A DNA stretch of 64,000 nucleotides. It comes from Glandiceps talaboti (Eukaryota; Hemichordata; Enteropneusta; Spengelidae). Made by a program: the position numbers and the translations under genes. Within the stretch, counting starts at the first letter, position 1; each line of letters starts with the position of its first letter. The notes below the pieces were generated by a model. The model worked only from the letters and a program-made list of their open reading frames with translations, did no database searches and was not told the DNA's origin. The stretch spans positions 1,064,501-1,128,500 of the forward strand of contig NC_135566.1 of the NCBI RefSeq assembly GCF_964340395.1, in the 5' to 3' direction. Of this stretch, positions 24,881-37,400 are shown piece after piece.

Positions 24881-27800
24881 ATGTAAGGGGAGTACTGTAC
24901 GAAGAGAAAGACACTCTTTGATTTCTAACTGATAAAGAATCAGATTTACATGCAAGCTACAGAAAAAAGTTTCTATTTTAGGACTGTTACTTTCAAACAA
25001 CATGAAGAAGTAAAAGGCACACACAAGGTGACCGAGATTACATTTGGAGCCTTGCCCTTGTCTATATATTTCACTACCATAAAATGTGTAGCACAGATAT
25101 AAGGAAGACAGGATGCAATTTTTGTCTTCAGAACTGCTTTTGGCCTTAGATAAAGATTATTCTCCCCCCCCCCCCCTTATCTAAATTTATCCAAAATTAA
25201 CTTATCTATACAGAGCAGTGAAAGCTGCTACCTTTTAGGAGAGCTATTTGTTTGTGTATAGTCAGAGTGGTCTACAGTAAAGCAGCCAGCAAATATTTGG
25301 GTTACAATTTAAGTCGTAGTCATTTCACTAGTGGTTTTTCCATTTCACACACCTTCTCTGTAAATGACACAAGTCAGTGTCAAGCCACAGTGACCTGATC
25401 AAGGAAAACTGTGTCACTTGAACTAACCAGAGTGATAAAAGGACAGTCAAATTTCACAGTTACATCTATCAGAAAGATCAGGATTGAATGACAATAGTTG
25501 GATTGAAGAAAACAGAACTATCTTTCAGTGATCATGAATACATGGCTATATCTAGATTGACAGCTTTCCTCTTCCATTACGTACTACTTCACATTGGCCA
25601 TCTATCACAATAAATTTCAAGCGATCACTTTTCACAGAAAAAATGCTCACAAGACTGTCCAGGAAAAACCTCTTAAAGATATAACATACACATATATATG
25701 TGTAAGTGGAGATTTGTAATTACCACAAATGTTTCAATAAAGTCTGCAGACTAATCCATGACGTTGTTGGAAACTTTGACAGTTTCAGTGTAATTACATG
25801 ACCCAGGAGTCACCCAGTGCTTGACATGAGAGGAAAAAACCCGCATACTCTCACATACAACAATAGATAAAGGCATTCAGATGGGGTGTAACGGAAGTGC
25901 TATTCATAGCAGACTAACAACATTATCATTTGTATAGCTCTGTCCAACTTTATAGACCTCAGGATCAATAAGGAATGGCCAGTAGCTACCAACTCTGTTC
26001 TATTTCACAAATACCCTATTTATGTCTTTCCACCCAGTCGTGTTCATAAAATACTATCGAATATTGTACTATTTGTTTGTTTGTTTGTTTTTCTACTGTA
26101 CAACACTTAGAATGAGACACTATGATGAAAGTATGCAGAACGTTTTAACACTTTTTAATATAAAGTATTTCCAATTCTGACAATGCAATACAGACCATAG
26201 ACCGTGGGGTCCCTGAGGGACAAACCACGAGGATCAACTCTGCTACAAATCATATTCATGTATGTAAGAAGACAACCAATGTACTTAAAATGATGTAGTT
26301 GTGTTCACATAAGTACATGCAATGTAATGGCTGCCTATGTTTCCAAGAAATTCTGGCGTCGTACACACATGTACATGTACATCGGGTCACTGTAGCCAAT
26401 TTGTATTTGTAAACTTGACTCAATCATCTTATAATCAGTTTTGATGTGCTCCTATCTAGTACAGAGATCAATTTCAAGTCTGAATCACCATGACAACCTT
26501 GACACATAAAATGGGCATATCCTTCTGCAGGCCCCTACCCGGCCACGTACCTGAACAAATTGACTGTCCTGTCCACTCTATTACTGACAGCATGGACACA
26601 AACATTATTTAATAAATCAATACAATACAAACAAGACTTGGAAACGCAATCTACCTAATGAAATAGATGACATCTGTGATGTTGTTGCCTGCGGCAATTC
26701 CATCACAAAATGTGCCCACGATACACTCAAATTATTATAGACACAGTCAACATGGTATCATGAACACCTGAATTGTAAATTGCGACTCAAGGAGCTGCCT
26801 AACCATACACATACTACAGTAAGACTCAGGATTCTACAGACATGTGGAAAGGTTACATTGTCCATTGGAATTTGCCTGAATTACAAATTGTGACACATCT
26901 AGTAAGATCATCTCACCACAGCCTGAAATTTCGGCAGCAATCTGCACAATTGATATTGCCCCAGGCATGCGACTGTTAGTTTCCCACACTAAAGTATTGC
27001 ATACAGAATACGTCAGAGTGAAGCCCCGGGTTATGTTTTCACTTGGTACCTACTACATGCAGTCAGTTCATTCACTACAGTTCATGCCTCATTTAACAAG
27101 GTACTTCTTCTCACCAAAGCCTGTGCTGTGATTTATGAATGGATTTGTCTTGTATCAACCATCTGTTTGACAATGTCCACTTTCAGTTTTTCTAGTAAGT
27201 CCAGGTGAGTTAGGCCAATACAAAAAGAGCACTATCAGTATTACTTTGACAGTCTTGGGATACCCACACAACCTGGTAATTAGAACTGTTACAGCACCAG
27301 GGTATGTACTTATTAGACTATCTGATTGATACATGGAAACTATTTTGGTATAATAATTCTGCTTCAAAACAAAAACTGATTTCTTGTTGACGTCATTGAA
27401 TCATATACAACAGCAGCTGAAGAAGTTCGATTGATAATAGCCAAAATATACTAGTAAATTTATGCACCGAGTTGGCACTAATATACAATATGATTGCTGA
27501 TCACACTTTTAGTCATAAAAAGTTATTTGTATGATTTCAACAACACTTTTTTTTGTTGGTAAATGAAGGATATCATAAAACAAAGACTTACTATTGAACA
27601 GTAAACTTTTCTTGTAATTATTTTTTTGAATATGATTAAGTCTCAGTTTCAAATGAATTACTTTTGTATGTACCCTGACCTACCTCGTATATTAGAACAT
27701 GTATATGCCTTTTTTGTACTGTCTGTTATCTAGTTCTATGTAGTATGAGTTATCTGAAATGAGAAGTGCCCCTGCAGCAACTAAGTTCAACTTGCTGTTT

Positions 27801-29312
27801 GGTAAGAACTGCTGGCAGTCCTACCCACTTAGTGAGTTGCAATTGTAAAACCTGTACAGTGCAAATGTCTGCAGTCTGCCTGAGGTTTACTTTCTGGTTG
27901 TGTCTATAAATCTGGTTAGAGCACTTAAGCATCATTTGTGGAAAACAGCAAAATGCTTTGTCAATTCAGCAATACTTACGATGAAAAATTAAATAAAGCC
28001 AGTGAAAGAAGTGCTATATTACATTATGTTTCCTTTTCACGGACTATTTTTCTCAGCAGTAGAGTAATAGCCTTAATACACATTTTCCTAGCAGTTTTCA
28101 TTTCCCTTGCAAAAAGTCTGAATTAAAGTTGAATGCAGATTGAATCTCGAGCTAATACGTAAAATTGAGGAGATTTTCCAACAGGCGTAAATGGCAAGAG
28201 GACAATCAATGGCCAGTGACCAATAGAGTCGGCAACCTTTGCACCTCAAGGTTAAATCCAGACTTAATCTTCTTTCTTTGAATTGAATTCTGCCAGCCAA
28301 TAGATTCCCAATTCATCTTGATTGAGAATTGCCCACTGTCACGTTAATACTGAACAGATTTACTTAGGCAGTGGAGCTGCGTTTTTTATCTTCACCAAGG
28401 GAAATCTATTGGCACAACTAACAACAATTATTAGACTGTGGAGATTTCACCAACGCTACATGACATTACTCATATTTCCATGCTGTCAGAGAGGATTTTC
28501 TCTCAACGACTTTTACAATTTCCTGTAGAGGCAGTTGTCTTTCATTGGAGGATGTTGGTATATGGGGTAAGAAAGAGAGACAGTGTATTAGGTGAGATGA
28601 AATTCTCAAAAGGGTCAGGCACGTCAAGTAGGGTGTCAATCTAAAGTGAGGTCTCTTGTTTTTCTGATCTTTCTTGTCATCCATTTGGAAAGTGAGTCAC
28701 AAACATCCAATCACTGTTCAGAGATCATCGTTAAAATACTGAACACTATGACAGTTCAAAATGTAACTTTTTTTGTACAAGATAGAATGCGACATGTAAC
28801 AATTCCTTCACTTACAGACATTCTTATGTTTAAAGTAGGATCCTGGATTAAATTGTGGGGCTCATTCACCAACAAAAGCTTAGGGAGCATGAATTAACAT
28901 TTGGTGGAGTCCCTAAGGAAGTTGTTATAGATATATTACATTTCAAAATCTTTTCACAGTATCTCAACTATAATGTGCAGGAAAAAATACATTCTTGATT
29001 CTTATGAATATCTACAAAACGTTACTCTCAAGTGTACAAGTAAGCTATAACCTTAATTAAATTCTGATTGGATACCTGATCACATAGCGGCAAATGGACA
29101 CATAGGAACCTTTAAATTCATAAAGTAGAATGCTTACAACTCTAGTATTAAATGAAACAAACTTGATTATACAGGCATATAATTAGTTCTGCTATTGAAG
29201 TATAAAAATAAAACTGTGGTAGATAATTTTTGCTTTCCCAGGGTAACTTGATAGTGTAATCCTACTGAAACTTCAGTATGTACACCATGTGATCACTTTG
29301 TTCCATTTCCAG
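24881..29312. other. AT-rich stretch with simple repeats, no gene seen
   Basis: A run of 13 C lies at 25164-25176, an 18-bp perfect palindrome (tacacatatatatgtgta) at 25687-25704, and a (TTTG)5 run at 26072-26091. Open frames of 60-83 codons occur on both strands without splice or domain support. One at 28646 looks like a signal peptide (RSLVFLIFLVIHL), but it starts with GTG and has no context. Confidence 0.5.
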
Positions 29313-29401
29313 ACTTAGAGAAACCGCTGATCAACCGAACAGGAAGAGATCCTCTTGAGTGTGATCCTGCTATAACCATAAATTCATGGATTTTAAACAG
29401 A
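29313..29401 (+). CDS. Candidate internal coding exon, unrecognised protein
   Basis: A strong acceptor (ctttgttccatttccag, ending 29312) is followed by 2 bases plus 29 codons. The peptide is LEKPLINRTGRDPLECDPA followed by ITINSWILNR. The frame runs to a weaker donor-like GTATAT at 29402; without splicing it stops ten codons later. The other two frames close after 0 and 14 codons. Two CpGs occur in the first 30 bases, unlike the depleted surroundings. The phase could follow the candidate at 20606-20721. No family is recognised and the donor is poor. Confidence 0.2.
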
Positions 29402-29830
29402 GTATATCAAATCCACTCCAAATGTCACATTTAATCATCATTTTTTCATTTACATAAAACATGATTTAGACCAACCTTCACAAGCAATGTATGGCAGTAT
29501 AAATGGTGATTTGCTTTGGTGTCAAAAATGAAATTCAATTGATATATTTATAGTAATTTATGGCAAATGAAATAATTTGTGCTATTTCTATTAAAGATAA
29601 CAATACAAAGTTCATGTTATTTTGAGATGTAATCATGCTTCAATATCCTGAAAATCTTTTCTGTTGTTAACTCTCTAAGTCGACAGCTGTCTGGGTGATT
29701 TCTACGATTTTATCATATTTCTCAATAATCGTATACGACACAATTTCAGGCGAGATTACTTAGCAAGGAAAAGTGCAGGTAAAATTTGCTGAATAATGCA
29801 TGTACAGAGTCCAATTGGAATCTAATCTCT

Positions 29831-29850
29831 CCCCCCCCCCAAAAAAAAAA
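29831..29850. repeat. C10-A10 homopolymer junction
   Basis: Ten C are followed directly by ten A. The sequence around it is unremarkable. Confidence 0.9.
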
Positions 29851-30153
29851 GTCTCAATGAAGATCGCATAGATATTTTAGACTCCACAGCCCAATCGAGT
29901 TAGAATCTGACTGTTATAGTTACCCAGAGGACATCATCTGGTTTTGTTTTGAAATGTAGTTAGGACATACACAAATCAAATCAAATTAAATGCAAACAAA
30001 TTCCACCACCTGTTACCAATGCTTTCCATTTCAGGATTTAGTTTCTCCATGATAAGTGAGCAAATAGACTCTAAATAATACTCACACACATACATGGCCA
30101 CATGATAATGGAAATGAGAACAGGGCTAAATGAAGGTAGGGGTCAATGGCTTG

Positions 30154-30526
30154 GAGGTCATATTGTGTTTAGAGATGGACATAGTACCTTACTACCCATG
30201 GAAAGACCTGAAGTGTGTTGAAATGGACACGATTCCAGGTTACCCATGGAAAGACCTGAAGTGTGTTGAAATGGACATGGTTCCAGGTTACCCATGTAAA
30301 GACCTGAAGTATGTTGAAATGGACATGGTTCCAGGTTACCCATGTAAAGACCTGAAGTGTGTTGAAATGGACATGGTTCCAGGTTACCCATGCAAAGACC
30401 TGAAGTGTGTTGAAATGGACATGGTTCTAGGCTACCCATGGAAAGACCTGAAATGTCTTGAAATGGACATGGCTTCAGGCTACCCACGAAAAACCTGAAA
30501 TGTCTTGAAAGCGGTATGGTTCCAGG
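30154..30526. repeat. 48-bp minisatellite, about 7.5 copies
   Basis: Units start at 30202, 30250, 30298, 30346, 30394 and 30442, with degraded copies at 30154 and 30490. The unit reads aaagacctgaagtgtgttga, then aatggacatggttccaggtt, then acccatgt. Since 48 is a multiple of 3 and the unit lacks stops, both strands are open: 122 codons on plus and 144 on minus, each giving a 16-residue repeat. Differences between units change amino acids freely in both frames (for example tgt to tat, cca to cta), which argues against a selected protein. Confidence 0.92.
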
Positions 30527-32532
30527 TATTAGGGTGGGTGGCATGGGGACTTGATTAAAAAGATTTTCACAGAAGGCAATGAAACCATTCAAAGTATTCT
30601 TATCTTCACAAATGTTATGCTATTAATAAGTTGCCGACCATTAAGGCTCAGCTATTCTTCAGTAATATCTAATTGGTACGCATTTCTTGTCTTTGTTGAC
30701 GTAAGTGTAGGCACCTTTATACTTATGAAAAGCCCATTTTTTATCATAACTCAACTCCAATAAGTAAAGTAATGTATATCGACTTCAAGTCACATTGATG
30801 AAAAATTCTGTTCTGTTTATGTAATGCTCTCCATTGTTCTTTGTATATGGGCTTTCATTACAGGCATAAAAAAACATTAATAGCAAGTGAAACATTATTC
30901 TGTAATATTAACAACCATACTGTATTTCTTGTGAAGTTTAAACAATGCTTAATTCTGGATTCAATTACTGTATACCATACAAATACATTGTGGCCTCAGT
31001 TGAGTGCATCAGCTCTTAAATTTCATATTGACTAGAATGAATATTTTGTCAGTGCTACATAAATAGTAACACTAATCAAAATGTCTGATGGACATGGATA
31101 GAAACACCCTGCCATATTGGATTTGAACTTGACAGTCATAACATTCCCATTTGCCTGCCTTTAATAACACCCTGCCATAAAATTTATGGCATCTATACCA
31201 TCTGCATTATGTAAAATCGTAAAAGTTTATCCCATCAATATTACTTCCAATATATGGTAATTAGTATCAAGTTCAGATTGCAGAGACCCCATAACATTAC
31301 AGATATTAGCCATGTTCTAAATTTCTCATGAATTAAACATTTTTTTTAATAAATGGTCTACCTCCTGTATGTATCTAATCTATTGTGTTATGTGGATTTC
31401 CTATGATTTTTACATAATTTGGTATACAAAGTTCTGATCTTTCAGTACCTCTTCCAGAAATAATTTTCATTTCCTGGATGTTTTCCAGGAAAAATTTCCA
31501 TCTATCAATTGATGTATAATGCAGGACTTGTGTTGAAGACATCTTTGATAATCTTTAGAAAACTTTCATCATTCTAGTTGTGTACAATTCATGACCCAAC
31601 TTCACCTCTAATGATGTAAATTTCATCCCAAATCTTCTCAAGTCTTCAGGTAAGATATGGCGGCTTAAAATCACAGCATCAGGGTTGAACAATACAGTAA
31701 TCAATCCATTGTCAGGACAATTTATCATTACAAGTCTTGTCTGCCATATTGCTTTTTTTAATAACACAAATTTTTATTCATTAAGGAATTCCGTGTCTCA
31801 TATTCATGACCTATTCACTAATAATCACCAACATTGATATACTACACACTAACATTGATATACTGCAGACTAGAATCATACAATGTATGTAGACCAATGT
31901 GACAACAATCTTGAGGTGCAATGATGTCACCAATGACAAATTTGTGTCTGTTATTTCCAACACTGTGATGTGTCACGCCCCTCTTATCCTCTGCCAAAAT
32001 CTATTGTTTTCATAGACAAGATATATGATCAATGTTCTGACCTACCACAACTAAACACATCCATATTTATTTCAATCTCTGGAATAACAAGTAATCTGAA
32101 CTCCAGCATGTATTGAATTATTTGCGTGTCTTCAAATTTATTTCTATTTTTTAAGATTTGACATTCCGCTCAAAGGCTACATACATTAGAAATACATCTC
32201 TGCACGCAATGGATTTATATTAACCAAGCTCCAAGCATTTTTTACTTCACATCTTTAATAACACAAGTTCAAAGTTCAAGTAAGTTCTCATTGAAAGATC
32301 AGTGGAAATTTACGAGTCTAGATAATGAGCTAGATTCGGAATTCAGGAGACTAATCAAAGAGGGAAGTTTTTGCACTCGGATAATAAATCATATATTACT
32401 TAGAGTCGTATCCTGCACAATCTACACTGTTCCCTGTTTCATTACAATCTTGTCACTTTAGTCCATCATTCAAGTTTTTACGATTATGTTAAATGAAAAT
32501 TGGTATCAAATTAAATAATATAACTATCTATA
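30527..32532. other. AT-rich stretch, no gene seen
   Basis: A minor 2 x 21-bp duplication of acattgatatactacacacta lies at 31831-31872. Otherwise there is unique AT-rich sequence with chance-length frames. Confidence 0.5.
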
Positions 32533-33103
32533 CGTGTGTGTGTGCGTGTGTATGCATGCGTGAGTGTGTGTATCTATAAGTATGTGTGCATGTGTATGAA
32601 TGCGTGTGTATGTGTATCTATATGATGTGTGTGTACATGTGTATATTAATGCATGCATGTGTGCGTGTATGCATGCATGTGTGTGTATGCATGCATGTGT
32701 GTGTATCTATATGTGTGTGTGCATATGTATGCATGCATGCATGTGTGTGTGTTTATCTATACATGTGTGTGTGCATGTGTATGCATGCGTGTGTGTGTAT
32801 CTATACATGTGTGTGTGTGTATGCATGCGTGTGTGTTTATCTATACATGTGTGTGTATGCATGCGTGTGTGTGTGTATCTATACATGTGTGTGTGCATGT
32901 GTATGCATGCGTGTGTGTTTATCTATACATGTGTGTGTGTATGCATGCGTGTGTGTGTGTATCTATACATGTGTGTGTGCATGTGTATGCATGTGTGTGT
33001 GTTTATCTATACATGTGTGTGTGCATGTGTATGCATGTGTGTGTGTATCTATACATGTGTGTGTGCATGTGTATGCATGTGTGTGTGTGTGTGCATGTGT
33101 ATG

Positions 33104-33138
<35 letters not shown>

Positions 33139-33160
33139 ATCTATACATGTGTGTGCATGT
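32533..33160. repeat. Compound TG-rich microsatellite/minisatellite, 628 bp
   Basis: Alternating purine-pyrimidine DNA is built from (TG)n, TATGCATGCG and TATCTATACA blocks. The tatctata motif recurs about a dozen times at roughly 40-45 bp, so there is a higher-order unit of about that length. It carries no stops on the plus strand and creates three overlapping Cys/Val/Met-rich frames of about 170-195 codons, all artefacts. The alternating sequence and atgcatgc palindromes favour Z-DNA and cruciforms. Confidence 0.95.
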
Positions 33161-33638
33161 CCCAGTATAAATAGCTAGAGAAAACATCAGTGTTTAAATA
33201 CGTACAGTTTTGATATAAATGTCATCATGTCAGTTTTCAATCATTGTATAAAAACAATCATCTTGACCTTTTTCTCATAAAAAGACAACAGGTTTATGAA
33301 TAATACACAAACTGAGTGTCTATTTTCCTGAATCTGACAGACAGAAAAAAAAAACATACCATGAGAAAGATGGAGGAAATGACAGATGTTCCAATTTTCA
33401 GGCCTAGCAAAAGAAATAACTTCAACATTCTCATTTTTTCACATTTTACGCTATACTTACAGAAATTTTCAAAGGAATTACTTTGTATATTATACCGCTA
33501 ATATTAGGCCTTCCAATCTACTAGTTATAGTATAGCACTTTTAGGACAATAGTTTACATACATGTTCTGCCAAACATTATTTTCCATCAACAACAAATAT
33601 CCCATGGCCTTTACACCGAGTTTATTCTTTTATTGTAA

Positions 33639-33735
33639 GTCACCTAGCAACTACACACATGTCATTTAACTGAAGAAATGAAGTTGGTTCCTCACAAATT
33701 TATTTTTTTTTAAGTTGCTTAGCAACCAAACACAT
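33639..33735. promoter_or_regulatory. Paired X-box-like motifs in a diverged duplication
   Basis: GTCACCTAGCAAC (33639-33651) is a full match to GTNRCC-N-RGYAAC. GTTGCTTAGCAAC (33714-33726), 75 bp away, is a perfect 13-bp palindrome with one consensus mismatch. Both are followed by acacatgtc and, after a short interval, gaagt or gaagtc with cttctcac/cctcac. The pair therefore arose by duplication of a ~75-bp block, yet the X-box core stayed recognisable in both copies. No gene start is visible. Confidence 0.4.
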
Positions 33736-34035
33736 GTCTTTCAGCCAAAAGAGATGAAGTCAACTTCTCACATTATGTAAATATTGAGCCTCATTTGCAT
33801 TCATTGTCATGGGAAATGTGAAAGCTTCTAAAACATTCAGTCAATATCAGAATGTACAACTCAATACTTTGAACCATCTTGTGAGAAAACAGACTAAAAC
33901 TAGAACCACACAAAGAAAACCAACACTTTTGTTAAGAAGTGTACATATATTGACCATTGTAGCACACTCAACACCTGGATCTTTCACATGCCTACAACTG
34001 AATACTAACTAACACTCCTCTACTCTGCATTCTTC

Positions 34036-34400
34036 CATTTATCTAGCATGAAAAATTTATTTTCATCTTCTTGAACATTAAGTTTTAAGTCCTCTAATAA
34101 AAGTATATTCATAGATTATAAATTTGATGTAATTATGAGAGGGAGGGCATTATTTCTCAATTTTAGTTTCATTAATCCTGCATACAAAATTTATGTACAT
34201 CTTTTCTAGCAATAAATAATTCTGGTAATACATTTGGTGTAAATATGGGGAGAGATGGCATTAGTTTTTTCAATATATGCTACACTCACAATCTAATATC
34301 ATTTTCTAAGATATTTCTACACTCTAATAAAAAATTCAGAGTATAGATTTGGTGTAAATATGGGAAGGTTTGGCATTATTTCTCAATTATTTTTCCTCCC
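34036..34400. repeat. Degenerate tandem repeat, about 110-115 bp, three copies
   Basis: Blocks containing atttggtgtaaatatggg, then a tggcatta motif and ttctcaatt, recur at 34121, 34231 and 34346. Each is preceded by ctctaataaaa-like and ttctag/ttctaa sequence. The copies are diverged and AT-rich, with no open frame. Confidence 0.7.
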
Positions 34401-37400
34401 ACTGCACTACATGATATCACTTCAATATAACATCAAATGTGTATGTTTTAAGCCTCTTCAAAAATTATTAATTTCGTGTAAAAATACCTAAAAACTATAT
34501 ATATTTTTTAAATAGATTTTTAATAAGCTGATTACTACATTTTTATTCATTTAAATGCCAAAATGCATCTAATATGTAAAACATACAAAAAATCAGTGCA
34601 GAAGGAAGAATCTAACATTCCATTGGAACATTTCATTAGTTTACATATTTGATAAACTTGTGATTAATTTTATATAACACTATCTAAATATTGAATTCTT
34701 TGCCACTGAAAATTTCACACCTCCATAAACACTTAGCAAATTATATTGACATAAAGTTTATATTCATCTCCCTTCTTTCTTTAATTGCTCTTTAATATTC
34801 AAAACTAATGCATTATGTACTATCACATGCCAAAGGTCTTATAACTGCAGGGAATGATTTCAAACTTCAATATTCATACCGCTATCCTCAGTGTTTCTCA
34901 ATTGTAACTTTTATTATTTAAGATATAACGCAGATAATGATGACATTTAAATGACAAAGTGGTGATAAAACTGTCTAAATTGTTTGGATATAATATAATA
35001 CTATAATAGTTCTATACATTTTTCACCACTTTCCCATTTAATATAGAGTCACACACAACATTTACCAACACAATTGGCATTTAACAGAAGATAGGCAGCA
35101 CACAAAAGATGGGCATTAACATCCAAATCGTTTAGATATAATTATTTGTGTATTCCTTTTATTAGAAATTGAGGAACAGACATAACGAGATGACCAAACA
35201 ACACGTTAACATGTAAGTTGTATTAGATGGCTCACAATGGACATTCTATCTTGTACTCAGATAAACCATTTGAATTCTTTTTTTTCTTTGTTTGTACCAA
35301 TTCCATTAACATTTAACTACATTACAACTAACTGTATATTGGAGAGTGCAATTAAAGGAAAGTTGGCTCATAAACTTTATGTACACTGTTCAATTGTACA
35401 ACAAACTGAGATTTCCTCCTGACTTAAGCCATGCCCTTGCTATGTACTGGACTATGGGACTGTTTTAATTGCGGTAAACAGTAAACGGAAATTACAAATT
35501 TAGCTGAAATCAATAGCCGATGGGCAATCCACATTGTTAGTCTTTTAGAAAATAGCCACAATTACATCATAGCATTGATCTTTTAAGTACATTCACTATT
35601 TATGTTTTGTGGGAATGGTATTCTTTGCCCATTGACGTTTCTCTGGCCAACTTCCTGTTAGGGTGATAATGGAGCTTTTCTGTTAGGTATTGACCGACCC
35701 CTTTTGTCAGGTAAAGGCTATTGTTGATTTTGTCACTTCTCTGACTGGCTACTATTGATGAATGCATGTGATTGCAGACATGCAAGCTTCATTTACATAC
35801 TGCCACTGCACGTGGTTGAAAATATTGACCATTTTCAACGGCTGAATGAATGCCACCATGTATCAAGTCCAGGCTGAGTGGTAAAGGTTTCTAGAATTTC
35901 ACCTATGCTGGTGTTTTTTAAATAAAATATTAGAACCCAAGTGATCATGGAATGACGGAAATCTGGTACAAAGTACCTGATGTACTTAGACCGTGGTTCC
36001 TCTGATAGAATGACTATGCACTTACATTTTATACATGGGGGGTGGGGGTGTTGACAAAACTCATGGGAAATACAGGTAGATTTCAGAGTCAAACCCTTTG
36101 TACCTTTACCTGTGTCTTGTACTAGTAACACTACCTGGTACCACATGATGTTTATTTACTTTACTTACAGTCTTAGTGATTGGACTATCATGGCTACCAT
36201 TGACCAATCAGAAGAAAGGATGGCATTCAAAATGTTAAAGTAAGCAGAATCATTAACACACTGTGAACAATTACACTATTAATTAAATCCATCACTAATT
36301 GTATTTTTATTGTCACAGCTGATGCCAATTGTTCTCTTCACCATCATCTTTGTCAATTGATCCTTTAATTGTAATAATTAACACACTTCTCTACAACATG
36401 CTACATGGACATTTTTTGGAAAACCACTGACTGCAGACCACAAAGGTAACCATGAAGAAACGTATGCCAACCCTGAACAGCTGTTATTCTTTGGTTCTGC
36501 CTCACTTTCATAAATACATAATTCTTTATTGATGTAGTAAAATCTATATTTTAAGTAGGGCATTCGATACTAAACAACACATGTACATCAGGGAGTGTAA
36601 TATATGGTGTTAGTCAACAAGTGGTCTATACAAGTTGGACACTATTGCATTTTCTTCATTATCATCATATTGTGTTCTGTCATCCATGACAACTCTATTT
36701 TCTACAGCATCACTCCCTGTGAATTTCAAATGGATTATGTATCCACTCAATCTGGTGAGAACAAAAGTTGACCTCTATCCCATATGTTTCACACAAAAAT
36801 TGATTGGTGATCCAAATGTAAAACTGATCAACTGCCCTTGAAATTAGGTGAAAATAAAACTTGGATGACAATATGGTCTGGACAGGATATACAGTACACT
36901 ATAGAGGAATGTCTTTCTTAAGTTGTATTGTTTCAAGTGTTGTAAGGTATTATAAGCATGGAGTCTACATCTTATACCTGTAGGTGTTCTCTCTGATGAT
37001 TGTAGTGATCATTCCATGGTAGACTAGGTTATGGTGAACTGTATGATAATACTGATCTACACATTCCAACACATTTCGTTATAGACATTCATCAAATGCT
37101 CACAATCCCTCATTAGCCCATCCCATAACTTTTGTTCACAAGGTGACATCACCATTTCATTAGGAACAACATACTCCCACATACAGTCAAAATAATGCAC
37201 CCAGACTTTCCAGGGACTCTGTTTACACTCTGGCTAAAGAAGGTGTGCATTTAAAATGAAGTTACACAATGAGTCCACTGAAGACTTCCGTTACTACACG
37301 TGTCTCTTTCAATCTTTCTAGTGTGATCCGTTCCTTGACACGGCTCGTTTTTGTCTTTTCATGCATCCTTGCTTTTCATATGTCAACTTTACAATGTAAA

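Noticed and set aside
25687-25704. 18-bp perfect palindrome of alternating AC/AT
   Set aside because: It is simple-sequence in nature and so expected; no associated element ends.
28775-28895. Minus-strand frame ending at a GTAAGTG donor
   Set aside because: About 25 codons only, no acceptor; typical of the many coincidences seen.
28646-28897. Signal-peptide-like start MRSLVFLIFLVIHL
   Set aside because: The initiating codon is GTG, not used in animal nuclear genes, and no upstream exon is visible.
30130-30592. Repeat proteins of 122 (plus) and 144 (minus) codons
   Set aside because: Both arise from the 48-bp stop-free unit. Unit differences are largely amino-acid changing and no splice or start context exists.
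32586-33178. Three overlapping Cys/Val/Met-rich open frames of about 170-195 codons
   Set aside because: They are stop-free readings of the TG-rich microsatellite in all three plus frames, with no codon structure.
35835-36146. 103-codon minus frame with CIKCKC
   Set aside because: Not a recognisable zinc or disulfide motif; no splice support.
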